A stretch of 64,000 nt of DNA from a bacterium (GTDB lineage: Bacteria; Electryoneota; RPQS01): NCBI GenBank assembly GCA_036504735.1, contig DASXUQ010000002.1:1-64000 (forward strand). Direction: 5' to 3'. A program made the position numbers and the translations under genes. Shown piece by piece: positions 51,156-60,335 of this stretch. The first letter of the stretch is position 1. Every line of letters starts with the position of its first letter. The notes beneath the pieces are model-generated. The model was given only the letters and a program-made list of their open reading frames with translations, did not search any database and was not told the DNA's origin.

Positions 51156-53126
51156 CTACAACCGTTCTTCCACCCACTTCTCGAGGTTTCCGGCCAGCAC
51201 CAGTTCCTGTGCGGCGGCGCCGACAGGGGGGATGGAGTAGACCTTGCCATCGGCTTCGAGGGTGGCTTTGCGGAAATCAATCCGGGCCCTGATGCCGGTG
51301 CGCACGGTGGGCAGGTCGTTGCTGAACTGGTCCTTCAACAGCCGCACCAGCTCGGGGACTTCGATCACCAAAAAGCCGTTGTTGATGGCGTTGCGCTTGT
51401 AGGTTTCACTGAATGTTCCCGCCACCACCAGGGCGATGCCGCGATATTTCAGCGCGGTCGCCGCCTGTTCGCGCGAACTTCCCGTGCCGAAGTTGAATCC
51501 GCCCACCAGAATGTCGCCCTGCTGTGCGAGGTCGCCGAAGGCCGCATCGTAGTTCTCCATCACCACCGCCGCCTGCTGCGCCGGGGTCATGTCGTCCTTG
51601 TAGGTGTACTTGCCGGGGTAGATGCCGTCGGTGTTCAGATTGTCCTGATGGCAGAACAGCAGTTCGCCTTCAATGATTTCCGAAAAGCCGGGGAGGATTT
51701 TTACCTCTCCCTGCGCCTTGGCTTTGCCTTTGCGTGGGCGGACTTCGCCGATGGGCTTGGCCGCCGCTTCCGGTTCGGGCAGATCAATGTAGCCGGAGAG
51801 CGCCGAAGCTGCCACGACAGCGGGAGACGCCAGATAGGCCAAGGCATTGGCCGAGCCCATCCGTCCTTTATAGTTGCGATTAGTGGCCGAAATGCCGACT
51901 TCGCCGTCTTCGAGCAGGCCTTCCCCCAGTCCGATGCAGGCGCCGCAACCGGGAGGCAGCACAATCGCTCCGGCATTGACCAGCACGTGCCAGTCGCCGC
52001 GCTTCTCGCTTTCCGCGCGCACTTCCGACGAGGCCGCCGAGATGTAGAACTTTACATCCTTGGCAATCTTGTGCGAGCGCAGAATATCCGCCGCTTCCGC
52101 CAGATCCTCGACGCGGCCATTCACGCAGGAGAGCAGATAGGCTTTGTGGATCTTCACCTGCTTCTCGCGCAGCTCGAAGGCAGAGGACGCGACCTTTACC
52201 GAATTCGGGCCGGACACATAGGGAGACACGCTGTCCAGATCCAGCGTGATGTCCACCGCGTACTCGGCATCAGGATCGGCCTCGATGGGATCAAATTCCA
52301 GATCGGCAATCCGGGCCTCGTTCATCCGCGGATGCACGCCGTTGCGCGCGTCCACATCCGACGGCACGCCTTCCAGTCCGCGCTTCAGCACAAAATGCGC
52401 GCGCGCATGCAGCCAGTGAATGGTCGTGTGGTCCACAGGAAAGACTCCCGCCAGCGCGCCCCATTCGGTGGACATGTTGGCAATGGACAGGCGCTCACTG
52501 ACCGACAATGCGGCTACGCCGTCGCCGGTGAATTCAATCGCATGGTTCAGCACTTCGTCGTGGTTGAACATCCCGCAGAGGGTGATAATCACATCCTTGC
52601 CCGTCACGCCCTTGCGCAGTTTGCCTTTCAGCTCCACGCGCGCGACAGGCGGAACCTGCCACCACGTGCGCGTGGTCGCCCAGATCGCCGCCGCGTCGGT
52701 GCGGACAATCGGCGTGCCCAAACAGCCGAGACCGCCATACATGTTGGAGTGGCTGTCTGACGCCACTACCAGTGTGCACGGCCAGGCATAGCCTTCCTCG
52801 ATCATGATCTGGTGGCCGATGCCCCGGCCCGCGGGATAGAAGTCAATCCCGTGCTCCGCCGCGAAGTTCTCGATCTTGGCGTACTTGGCGAGGTTTTCCG
52901 GCGTCGTGTCCTGCACATTATGGTCGAGGGCAAACACCGGCTGGCGCGGATCGGCGACGTCTTCCGCGCCGATGCTTTTGAACTTGGGAATTACCGCGCC
53001 CGTGTTGTCGTGGGTCAGCACATGGGCGGGACGGATCGACAGATAATCTCCGGCGCGCACTTCGTGCCGGTTTTCCAGCCCAACAGCAAACGCCTGGGCG
53101 ATCTTTTCGATGAGGTTTTGAGGCAT
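51156..53126 (-). CDS. Homoaconitase/aconitase-family hydratase (Lys4-like)
   Basis: A 656-residue single-chain member of the aconitase superfamily. Iron-sulphur cysteines are in YLLSCVNGR and LPPGCGACIG, and the swivel domain has NFGTGSSREQAATAL. The blocks GLLEDGEVGISATNRNYKGRMGS and NTDGIYPGKYTYKDD resemble fungal homoaconitase Lys4/LysF more than citrate aconitase, but the substrate cannot be fixed from sequence. In the 2-aminoadipate route the enzyme isomerises homocitrate. GGAGTAACACCC precedes the ATG. Confidence 0.9.
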   Translation of the reverse strand: MPQNLIEKIAQAFAVGLENRHEVRAGDYLSIRPAHVLTHDNTGAVIPKFKSIGAEDVADPRQPVFALDHNVQDTTPENLAKYAKIENFAAEHGIDFYPAGRGIGHQIMIEEGYAWPCTLVVASDSHSNMYGGLGCLGTPIVRTDAAAIWATTRTWWQVPPVARVELKGKLRKGVTGKDVIITLCGMFNHDEVLNHAIEFTGDGVAALSVSERLSIANMSTEWGALAGVFPVDHTTIHWLHARAHFVLKRGLEGVPSDVDARNGVHPRMNEARIADLEFDPIEADPDAEYAVDITLDLDSVSPYVSGPNSVKVASSAFELREKQVKIHKAYLLSCVNGRVEDLAEAADILRSHKIAKDVKFYISAASSEVRAESEKRGDWHVLVNAGAIVLPPGCGACIGLGEGLLEDGEVGISATNRNYKGRMGSANALAYLASPAVVAASALSGYIDLPEPEAAAKPIGEVRPRKGKAKAQGEVKILPGFSEIIEGELLFCHQDNLNTDGIYPGKYTYKDDMTPAQQAAVVMENYDAAFGDLAQQGDILVGGFNFGTGSSREQAATALKYRGIALVVAGTFSETYKRNAINNGFLVIEVPELVRLLKDQFSNDLPTVRTGIRARIDFRKATLEADGKVYSIPPVGAAAQELVLAGNLEKWVEERL

Positions 53127-53169
53127 GGGTGTTACTCCATGATATGAGGGAGATGCGACATTTCGAAAT

Positions 53170-53201
53170 GCTGAAAGGCTGAAATACTGAAACGCTGAGA
53201 G
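53170..53201. repeat. Short tandem CTGAAA-type repeat
   Basis: Four CTGAAA/CTGAGA units in the spacer before the homoaconitase start. It matches the array at 2127-2160. Confidence 0.6.
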
Positions 53202-53210
53202 CAGGTGCGT

Positions 53211-55853
53211 TCACATCACCTTCACCACCACCAGGGTGAAGTCGTCGTCAAAGGAGGAGGAGCCGTGGAAGGTGACCACATCCCGTTCGATGGTCTCGAC
53301 CAAACAGGCGCACTCGGCGGTGCACCGGTCACGGCAGAGTTCGGCGATGCGCTCCTCGCCGAATTCTTCCTCGGCGGCATTCATGGCTTCGCACACGCCA
53401 TCGGTGAAGGATACCAGAATATCGCCGGAGGAGACGGTTACGGTCTCTTCTTCATAGACCGCTTCAGGGATCACCGCCAGGCAGAAGCCGCCGGCGGTCA
53501 GCGGCACGATGGAACCATCCGTGCGTACCAGGCGCGGCGGGTTATGGCCCGCGTTAATGCTGACGAAGGTGTGATCGAGCGGATTGTAGATCGTAGCGAA
53601 AAAGGTGACGAACTGCGCGGGCGAGGTGTTGGCGCAGAGCACGTCATTGACGCCGGAGACAATCGCCGGCAGCGGCACACCGGCGTGAGCCATGCTGCGA
53701 AGTGCCGCCTGCACATTGGCCATGATCATCGCCGCGCCCGCGCCCTTGCCCGCCACGTCCCCCACCGCAATCAGTGTGCGCCCTTCCGCGAGCGGCACGA
53801 TGTCGTAGTAATCTCCCGCAACTTCGAGACTGGAGAGGAAACGCGCAGCCACCTGCAGCCCGGGCGTAACGGGCAGCACCTGCGGCAGAAACCGCTGCTG
53901 CACCTCGCGCGCCATGTCGAGCTGTTCCTGCAGACGGCGCTTCTCCACATTCTCTTCAAGCAGCCGCAGGTTTTCACTCTGCAAGGCGACCTGTGAGACT
54001 ACCGAGGCCAGCACGTTCAAGTCTTCCGCCGCCATGTCTTCCTGCTCGGGCGTGAAGGACAGGATCAAAAATCCGGTGAGCCGCGTGTGAATAATCATCG
54101 GCAGCAGCACCGAGGCACGCTGTTCGCGCAGCCAAGCGGCTTCCGGCACCGACAACTGCACGCGCTCGGCCACCAGAAGCTCATCGGCCAGCCACGGACG
54201 CGGCTGTTTGGACAGTGCCGCCGCAAAATCGCCATCGGGATTCACCGGCACCACGGTTCCGTCAGCCAGCCGGAAAGCGCGCACGCGTTCATCGAACAGC
54301 ACGGGGGTCACGCCCGCCATGCCCATCCCCTGCCGCAGACCATTTTGCAGCGTGCCCCACAGGGCCGCGCGGTCCGGCATCACCGTGGCGGAATCCATCA
54401 TGGTATCGAGCATGGCCCGCAGCCGCCGGCGCTCGGGGAAGATCTTCTGTTCCACCAGCCGCTGGGTGCGGCGCTGTACGGGGGCAAAGCTTAAGGCCAG
54501 CACGAGACCTGTTGCCAGCGCGGCGGTGCCGCTGTGCACCGCAAGAGTATGCAGCAGCAGGCTGGTAATTCCGTAAAGCAGGCCGAAGAACACCAGCAGC
54601 AGCCCGCCGGTGGTGACGGCAAAGCGCGTGCCGCGCCGCAGCTTCAGTTCCACTTCCATCATGCGGTACTTGCGGAAGGCATACAACAGCGAGAGCGGAA
54701 TCGGCAGAAACGCCAGACAGAGGAAGAAGAGCAGGCCGCCGATAATCACCGTTTCGGGAATATCGGTATCGCGCTGTACCACCAGCGCGTACCCAATCAT
54801 CAGGAGAACCGGCACCAGCATTACCAGCGGTCCGAGCATGGAGCCGAGGAACACCGCATTAAGCTGCCTGCGTTCCAGCGTGTTGGTGGTGCGTTTGCGC
54901 TTGCGGCGCAGAATAACAATCGCGGCGATGAACTGGACCGCCATCGCAAATCCCGCAACGCCCGCCAGCCATCCGAGCACCGTGCCTTCGGCCAGACGCG
55001 GCCCCAGCAATCTGGCGGGCAGCCCCAGAACAGGCGGCGCGTAGCACAGAATATAGGCTTTCAGCGGATGGCGGGCCAGCGTGGGCGACGCGAAGGGAAA
55101 GATGAACGCAAGATGCAGCCAGTAGGCGGTGCCGAAGGTTGCCAGCACACCCGCATAGCGGAAGAAGCCTTCACCCCAGGCCACTTCGGGAAGCTTCTCC
55201 CCGGCAATGCCGCGGATCATCGACGGCAGAATGTTCATCACCACCATGCACAGCGCCAGAGTGAGCAGCGCCAGCACCATCGCCTGCTCAGTATTCCCCT
55301 GCTTGTAGAGCGTGAACAGGCCGATGACAAAATAGAGCAGTCCCACCGATGCGCTCAGCCACAGGAACGTCCACAACACCGCCAGCCGGTCCGGGGGAAA
55401 GGCGCGCGAGACCAGCGTCGCCGACTGGATTTCACCGCCATGGCGATAGGTGACCTGCACCGCGTAGCCCACAGGATGGAGGTTATTGGTCTCGGCTTTC
55501 CACAGGGAATCGGTGGCCGGCTTGCCGGCAATGGTCAAAATGGTATCGCGGCTGGCCGGATGCGGCGGACTGTCCGCGAAGTCGAGGGCATTGACCGTGG
55601 TGAACACCAGCACAGTGTCTTTGAGGGCCGCGGCGATAGTCTCGGCATCTTCCAGGGCAGGCTTGCCGTTGACCATGATATGGACCGCCTTGTCCTTCAG
55701 CGCGGCGCGCGCAATGCCCGTATTGATCCGGCCATAGCGGGGGATGAGCGTCAGTCCCTGCGCGCCGTAGATGATCTTGGCGACGATCCAGAGAAAGGTC
55801 AGGGCGGCCACCACCCAGGCGGCTTGCCGGGCAAGTTGTTTGGTCGAAACCAT
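53211..55853 (-). CDS. Membrane PP2C/SpoIIE-type serine phosphatase, copy 1
   Basis: An 880-residue sensor phosphatase. A first span (about residues 10-28) leads to an extracytoplasmic PDZ-like segment (DTILTIAGKPATDSLWKAE), then about seven spans (residues 160-460), a GAF-like domain (480-640), a coiled coil and a C-terminal SpoIIE domain: EVAGDYYDIV, VGDVAGKGAGAAM, FTDGVCEAMN and DDDFTLVVVK carry the metal-binding Asp residues. Such proteins dephosphorylate anti-anti-sigma factors in partner-switching. Its start is three bases after the stop of its paralogue. Confidence 0.9.
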   Translation of the reverse strand: MVSTKQLARQAAWVVAALTFLWIVAKIIYGAQGLTLIPRYGRINTGIARAALKDKAVHIMVNGKPALEDAETIAAALKDTVLVFTTVNALDFADSPPHPASRDTILTIAGKPATDSLWKAETNNLHPVGYAVQVTYRHGGEIQSATLVSRAFPPDRLAVLWTFLWLSASVGLLYFVIGLFTLYKQGNTEQAMVLALLTLALCMVVMNILPSMIRGIAGEKLPEVAWGEGFFRYAGVLATFGTAYWLHLAFIFPFASPTLARHPLKAYILCYAPPVLGLPARLLGPRLAEGTVLGWLAGVAGFAMAVQFIAAIVILRRKRKRTTNTLERRQLNAVFLGSMLGPLVMLVPVLLMIGYALVVQRDTDIPETVIIGGLLFFLCLAFLPIPLSLLYAFRKYRMMEVELKLRRGTRFAVTTGGLLLVFFGLLYGITSLLLHTLAVHSGTAALATGLVLALSFAPVQRRTQRLVEQKIFPERRRLRAMLDTMMDSATVMPDRAALWGTLQNGLRQGMGMAGVTPVLFDERVRAFRLADGTVVPVNPDGDFAAALSKQPRPWLADELLVAERVQLSVPEAAWLREQRASVLLPMIIHTRLTGFLILSFTPEQEDMAAEDLNVLASVVSQVALQSENLRLLEENVEKRRLQEQLDMAREVQQRFLPQVLPVTPGLQVAARFLSSLEVAGDYYDIVPLAEGRTLIAVGDVAGKGAGAAMIMANVQAALRSMAHAGVPLPAIVSGVNDVLCANTSPAQFVTFFATIYNPLDHTFVSINAGHNPPRLVRTDGSIVPLTAGGFCLAVIPEAVYEEETVTVSSGDILVSFTDGVCEAMNAAEEEFGEERIAELCRDRCTAECACLVETIERDVVTFHGSSSFDDDFTLVVVKVM

Positions 55854-55856
55854 AGA

Positions 55857-58343
55857 CTAAATTACCTTGGCAACAAGCAGGGTTTGGTCATCTTCAATGT
55901 AGGTTTGCTGGCCGCGATGCACAACGATCTGGCCGAGGATTTCGCTGAGAATCTGCTCGGCGGAGCCCGGCGCACAGGCGCAGGCGGCGGTGCTGAGCCG
56001 CTCTTCTCCGAATTCCTCCTCGGCGGCGTTCATCGCCTCGCTGATGCCGTCCGTGTAGAGCACCAGCACATCATCCGCCGCGAGCCGGGCCGTGCCCAGT
56101 TCATAGCGCGAATCATCAAACGCGCCGAGAATCAATCCGCCGGCGGTCAAATAGTCGATGCCGCCGCCGGCGCGGATCAGGAACGGCGGATTGTGTCCGG
56201 CATTCACGTAGCGCAAGGTCTGGTCGCGGGGATCAAAGATGCCGACAAAGAAGGTGATGAACTGTTCGGGCTCGGTGTTCTGATAGATCAGCATGTTCAC
56301 GCGCCCGATCAGTTGCGTCAGCGGCAGGTCCGCTCCGGCCAGCGCGCGCAGCGACGCCTGCAAATTGGACATCAGCAGCGCCGCGCCCGCACCCTTGCCC
56401 GCCACATCCCCCACTGCAAACAGGGTGCGCTGATCATCGAAGCAGATCACGTCGTAATAGTCGCCCGCCACTTCGAGACTGAAATCGGTATGAACCGCCA
56501 GATCGAGGCCGAGCGTCGGCGGAAGCTCTTTGGGAAGCAGCCCTTTTTGCACGCGGCGCGCCATCTGCAGCTCTTCTTCCATGCGCCGCTTCACGATATT
56601 CTCTTCGATCAGCCGCATGTTGTCGCTGGCCAAGGCCACTTGCGGCGCAAGGGAATCGAGAATCCGCAGCTCCTCGGCGGCGTAATCTTCCTGCTCGGTC
56701 TTATGTCCGAGACCAATGAAGCCGATCAGGTTGCCGTGGGTAATCAGCGGCAGCACCAGCGCGACGCGGTGTTGCATCAACCATGCCGCTTCGTGCACAT
56801 CAAGAGAGACGCGGGAGCCACTCAGGATTTCATCCACCATCAGCGGACGGGGATCGCCGATCAGTTGCTTCACCAGGCTGCTGTCGATGTGGAAGGGCGT
56901 CGGTCCGGTCTCCCGCAGCAGAAAGGAGCCGTTGGTGGATCCGCGCAGCACCGGATAGACGCCGTCCACCGTCAGGCCTTCTTCCAGCCGCGCTTCAAGC
57001 TGCGACCAGAACGCCCGCTTATCGGCAATGGCCGCGGTGCCCTGCAAGAAGTCATGCAGCATGGCGCGCAGCCGCAGCCGTTCGGGATAGAGATGCTTTT
57101 CCAGCACGTGCTTGCCCATTTCGGCGAGGCGGAACATGCCGATCACCACCACACTGAGCACCACCACCGCAATGGGGCTGCCTTCGGAGAAGTGCCGGTG
57201 GATGAGCTGATTGCCCACATAGGCGATACCCAGCACGGCGGCAAACAGCACGGTCAGCAGCAGAATCCGCCGGGTGCCGCGCCGCAATTTGCCCTCGATT
57301 TCCAGCAGCCGGTACTTGCCAAAGGCATAGGCCAGCGAGAGCGGGGAAAGCAGCACAATGGCAAAGATCACGTCGGTGATGGTCATGCGCCACACCAGCG
57401 GCAGGCGCGGAAGTCCCGGAATGATGCGGTAAAAGTCGAGCAGGTAAACCACAAACACCAGCAGGGGGACGCCCGAGCCGATCAGCACCAGCCGTGTCTG
57501 GCGCTTCTCCACGTTGGATTCGGCGCGCCTGTAGTTGCGGCGCAAGACATAGAGTCCCGCCAGCGCCTGCGACGTGACAATGGCATAGAACGCGGGGCGC
57601 GTCCACAGCACTTGAGTCATCGGATACACGAAGGCCAGCACCCAGGTAAAGGCGGTGAGAATCGCGAGCGGGACAAAGATCACCCCATAGGTCCGCCACG
57701 GATGTGCGACGATCAGCCGCGCCGGGCGCGGAAACAGCAGTTGCAGCAGGAACCAGTAGGCGCCGAAGAAGACGCCGACGGTGCGCAGCACTCCTGCCAG
57801 CCACCCTTCGCCGGGAATCGTGAAGGATGCCATGGCGGCGTACATCGGCATAAACACCGTGACCGTGAAGGTGGTCATGGCAAAGCAGTAGAGCGCCAGA
57901 GCCCGCACTCCGGCACTGTCCCGGCGCTGGAGATAGGCCCAGAATCCGAGCGCAAGAAACACAAGGAAGATCAGAATCCGCAGCACCTGCATCACCACCA
58001 CGGTGGCCACCAGGACCGGCGAGTTGGCCCGGGTGCGAATCACGCTGCTCTCGACCTGGCCCTTGTGGAGGAAGGTTATGAGCACTTCACGTCCGGGCAC
58101 GTGCGGCATTTCGAGGGCGTTAACCCACCGCTTTTCCAGCGCCGCGGAGTCGCCGATCATCAGGATCGTATCCCCGCGCGCGGGATAGGGCGGTGCAGTG
58201 AAGTCAGCCTTTTCCACGCTGAAGAACGTCACCGTGCTGTCCCGCCCCTGCTGAATGGAGCACAGGGTAAAGCCGGAAGATGTCCAGTTGAACACGCGCG
58301 TCGTATCCCGCGCCATGAACAACAGTCCCAGCGTCAACGTCAC
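55857..58343 (-). CDS. Membrane PP2C/SpoIIE-type serine phosphatase, copy 2
   Basis: An 828-residue paralogue of the next gene with the same layout: span, PDZ-like segment (DTILMIGDSAALEKRW), seven spans, GAF-like domain and SpoIIE domain (EVAGDYYDVICF, VGDVAGKGAGAAL, YTDGISEAMN, DDQTLLVAKVI). The listed start is GTG at 58343, but the frame stays open upstream and encodes RFIKFFVVFIGG, which completes the first membrane span. No ATG, GTG or TTG is available there, so a CTG (near 58446) or ATT start, or a missed base, is likely. Cotranscribed with copy 1. Confidence 0.85.
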   Translation of the reverse strand: MTLTLGLLFMARDTTRVFNWTSSGFTLCSIQQGRDSTVTFFSVEKADFTAPPYPARGDTILMIGDSAALEKRWVNALEMPHVPGREVLITFLHKGQVESSVIRTRANSPVLVATVVVMQVLRILIFLVFLALGFWAYLQRRDSAGVRALALYCFAMTTFTVTVFMPMYAAMASFTIPGEGWLAGVLRTVGVFFGAYWFLLQLLFPRPARLIVAHPWRTYGVIFVPLAILTAFTWVLAFVYPMTQVLWTRPAFYAIVTSQALAGLYVLRRNYRRAESNVEKRQTRLVLIGSGVPLLVFVVYLLDFYRIIPGLPRLPLVWRMTITDVIFAIVLLSPLSLAYAFGKYRLLEIEGKLRRGTRRILLLTVLFAAVLGIAYVGNQLIHRHFSEGSPIAVVVLSVVVIGMFRLAEMGKHVLEKHLYPERLRLRAMLHDFLQGTAAIADKRAFWSQLEARLEEGLTVDGVYPVLRGSTNGSFLLRETGPTPFHIDSSLVKQLIGDPRPLMVDEILSGSRVSLDVHEAAWLMQHRVALVLPLITHGNLIGFIGLGHKTEQEDYAAEELRILDSLAPQVALASDNMRLIEENIVKRRMEEELQMARRVQKGLLPKELPPTLGLDLAVHTDFSLEVAGDYYDVICFDDQRTLFAVGDVAGKGAGAALLMSNLQASLRALAGADLPLTQLIGRVNMLIYQNTEPEQFITFFVGIFDPRDQTLRYVNAGHNPPFLIRAGGGIDYLTAGGLILGAFDDSRYELGTARLAADDVLVLYTDGISEAMNAAEEEFGEERLSTAACACAPGSAEQILSEILGQIVVHRGQQTYIEDDQTLLVAKVI

Positions 58344-58429
58344 GCCGCCTATAAAGACGACGAAGAATTTTATGAATCTGGAGGAGATGATATGTGATCC
58401 TATAATACGAAAATTAGTGACTGTCGCAA

Positions 58430-58487
58430 GGGTGGGTTCAACCGACAGTTTTTTTACGCCGATGACGGATCCCGGCGCAACCCACCC
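58430..58487. repeat. GGGTGGGTT/AACCCACCC inverted repeat
   Basis: Perfect 9-bp arms (58430-58438 and 58479-58487) on the 3' side of the transposase gene. They resemble the GGGCGGGTT/AACCCGCCC arms on its 5' side. Confidence 0.65.
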
Positions 58488-58517
58488 GCGCCAGACCCTT
58501 GGCGATAATTCATATGA

Positions 58518-59021
58518 TCAGCAATTTGTATCGTCCACGTTTCTTCGCTGCGGATTATTGCGAATATACTTCCTCGCTCCAATAAGCTCCTTGCGGTTCC
58601 GCAGCACGCGGTCAAAGAAACTTCGTTGCCAGCGGAATTCCGTTGGATGAAGACCTTCCCGATTGATGTGCTTGGTCGACTGAGTTTTGAACCAGCGGAC
58701 GAGTTCTGAAACTGGAGGACCACACGGATTGGTGGCGAAGTCCTCAGCGGGTGGTCGCATCTTGAGCAATCCGTGGACATGATCAGGCATGATGACAAAT
58801 GCATCCAACACAACATGCGGATAGTGGTGCGGCAACGCCTCCCAGCACGCGGCGACTACACACCCGATATCCGTGAGCCCTGCTACATTGTCTGCAATCT
58901 CGCTCAGACAGCAGTCCCTTCCATGAGTGCAGATGGTAACAAAATACACACCCGGAGCAGCATAATCGAACGCAGGATGACGTGGTGGCTTGCGCCTTAG
59001 TCTGGCCGCAAGGTGTTCCAT
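58518..59021 (-). CDS. REP-associated HUH transposase (RAYT), intact
   Basis: A 167-residue Y1-type transposase. PGVYFVTICTHGR is the N-terminal block, FVIMPDHVHGLL the HUH motif, LVRWFKTQSTKHIN precedes the catalytic-tyrosine region, and WQRSFFDRVLRNRKEL with ARKYIRNNP closes the family pattern. No frameshift is seen, so it may be active on the GTAG-GGGCGGGTT repeats at 59048-59231. AGGGGGCGCTC precedes the ATG at 59021. It is of a different subgroup from the broken copy at 43483. Confidence 0.92.
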   Translation of the reverse strand: MEHLAARLRRKPPRHPAFDYAAPGVYFVTICTHGRDCCLSEIADNVAGLTDIGCVVAACWEALPHHYPHVVLDAFVIMPDHVHGLLKMRPPAEDFATNPCGPPVSELVRWFKTQSTKHINREGLHPTEFRWQRSFFDRVLRNRKELIGARKYIRNNPQRRNVDDTNC

Positions 59022-59047
59022 GAGCGCCCCCTCTTCTCGGCCCGGTG

Positions 59048-59231
59048 TAGGGGCGGGTTAAGCTGAGCAATGTGACAGAACCGAGGTTGCGACAAGCGCA
59101 ACCCGCCCGCTAAGATCCCGGCAGGATGCCCGGTGGCGGCGTACAGAGTGATACACGGGAGGGTTGCGCGGGAGGGTTGCGCGGGCGGCTTTGTTCAGGA
59201 GGCTAAGATCCTGCGCTTAACCCGCCCCTAC
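59048..59231. repeat. REP-type repeat cluster with GTAG heads
   Basis: GTAGGGGCGGGTTAAGC (59048-59064) is repeated perfectly inverted at 59215-59231. Inside, AACCCGCCC (about 59110-59118) pairs with the left arm and GGGTTGCGCGGG motifs occur in tandem at 59161-59186. The GTAG head plus GGGCGGGTT stem is typical of REPs, and the cluster sits beside the intact transposase. Confidence 0.8.
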
Positions 59232-59240
59232 GCCGAGCGT

Positions 59241-60335
59241 CTATAGCTTACGTTCCTGCATGGAAGAAGACAAATTCGTTGCCATTTCTCCTGACATGGC
59301 TCGCAGGAGGCGAATGCGCTCCTGTGTGGGGGGATGGGTGCTGAACAGCGCGGTGGCGTGCTCTGTGAAGGAATGCAGGGGATTTACAATGAACAGGTGC
59401 TGAGTGGCTTTGCTGGCGGTGGCCAGCGGCTCCATAAAGGCCCTGGCTTCAATCTTATCCAAAGCGCTGGCCAGGCCCAGCGGATTGCGCGTCAATTCCA
59501 CCGCCGAGGCATCGGCCAGATATTCCCGCTTGCGGGAGACGGCCATTTGCAGCAGCAGGGCAATGAACGGAGCCAGAATTGCCAGCAGCAGCGCGACAAC
59601 CGATAACGCACCGCTCAAGGAGCGGTCCCGCCCCCGGCCAAGGCCGCGCCCGCCAAACAATGCGCCGCGGCGGAACAGATCGGAGATCAGAATGATTGCC
59701 CCCACCATGGCCGCGACGAGCATCATGTAGCGGATGTCCCAGTTGCGCACATGGCTCATCTCGTGGCCGATGACACCCTGCAACTCCTCGCGGTTCAAGG
59801 TCTCCATCAGGCCGCGTGTCACGCAAATCGTGGCATCGTCCGGATCGCGGCCAGTGGCAAAAGCATTGGCCGAATCGCTGTCGATGATGTACACCTTGGG
59901 CATGGGCAGCCCCGCCGCAATCCGCATCTCATCGACCACATTGATCAGTTGCCGGTCGCGGTCGGGATCGGCCTCCTGCGCACCGCTGACCTCGAGAATG
60001 GTCTGATCGCCGCTGAAAAACGAGGTGAACACCAGTAGCAGGCCGATCAGCAGCGCGCCGAAAACTCCCCAGATCCCCACATGGAACCAGATGCCGAAAG
60101 CCGCGCCCAGCATGGTCAGCAGAATCGGAAAGCCGATAATCAGCGCGATGGAGTTCAGCTTGTTGTCGCGGATCTCCTTGGCAAAGTCCTTGCGGTAATG
60201 GAACAGCGGCGGATGCTCACGCTCGATCTTCCGCGCCGCATCGGGAAAGACTTCGCCGCACAGGGAGCACATCTGGGCTCCCGGCGCGTTATCCTCGTTG
60301 CCGCAATGGGGACAGACGGTGGAAGGACTTGTCAT
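59241..60335 (-). CDS. htpX: HtpX-like M48 membrane metalloprotease with zinc ribbon
   Basis: A 364-residue inner-membrane protease. An N-terminal zinc ribbon (CPHCG...CSLCG, residues 8-27) is followed by two spans (about 55-100), DSANAFATG, the zinc-binding VIGHEMSHVRNWD, two more spans with a Gly/Arg-rich stretch between, and the third ligand region KREYLADASAVELTR. Such enzymes degrade misfolded membrane proteins. The ATG at 60335 overlaps the GIY-YIG stop, and the Shine-Dalgarno lies in the hairpin repeat at 60331-60376. Confidence 0.93.
   Translation of the reverse strand: MTSPSTVCPHCGNEDNAPGAQMCSLCGEVFPDAARKIEREHPPLFHYRKDFAKEIRDNKLNSIALIIGFPILLTMLGAAFGIWFHVGIWGVFGALLIGLLLVFTSFFSGDQTILEVSGAQEADPDRDRQLINVVDEMRIAAGLPMPKVYIIDSDSANAFATGRDPDDATICVTRGLMETLNREELQGVIGHEMSHVRNWDIRYMMLVAAMVGAIILISDLFRRGALFGGRGLGRGRDRSLSGALSVVALLLAILAPFIALLLQMAVSRKREYLADASAVELTRNPLGLASALDKIEARAFMEPLATASKATQHLFIVNPLHSFTEHATALFSTHPPTQERIRLLRAMSGEMATNLSSSMQERKL

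Noticed and set aside
54534-58397. A very long plus-strand reading frame (over 1,280 codons) opposite the two SpoIIE phosphatases
   Set aside because: It is the antisense of two clearly recognisable proteins, is extremely rich in His, Gln and Arg, and has no domain. Codon bias of GC-rich genes keeps the opposite frame open.
58255-58650. Plus-strand ORF near a GGAGGAG sequence at about 58380
   Set aside because: The sequence looks like a Shine-Dalgarno, but the ATG placed correctly after it is followed directly by TGA. The longer frame through the region resembles no protein.
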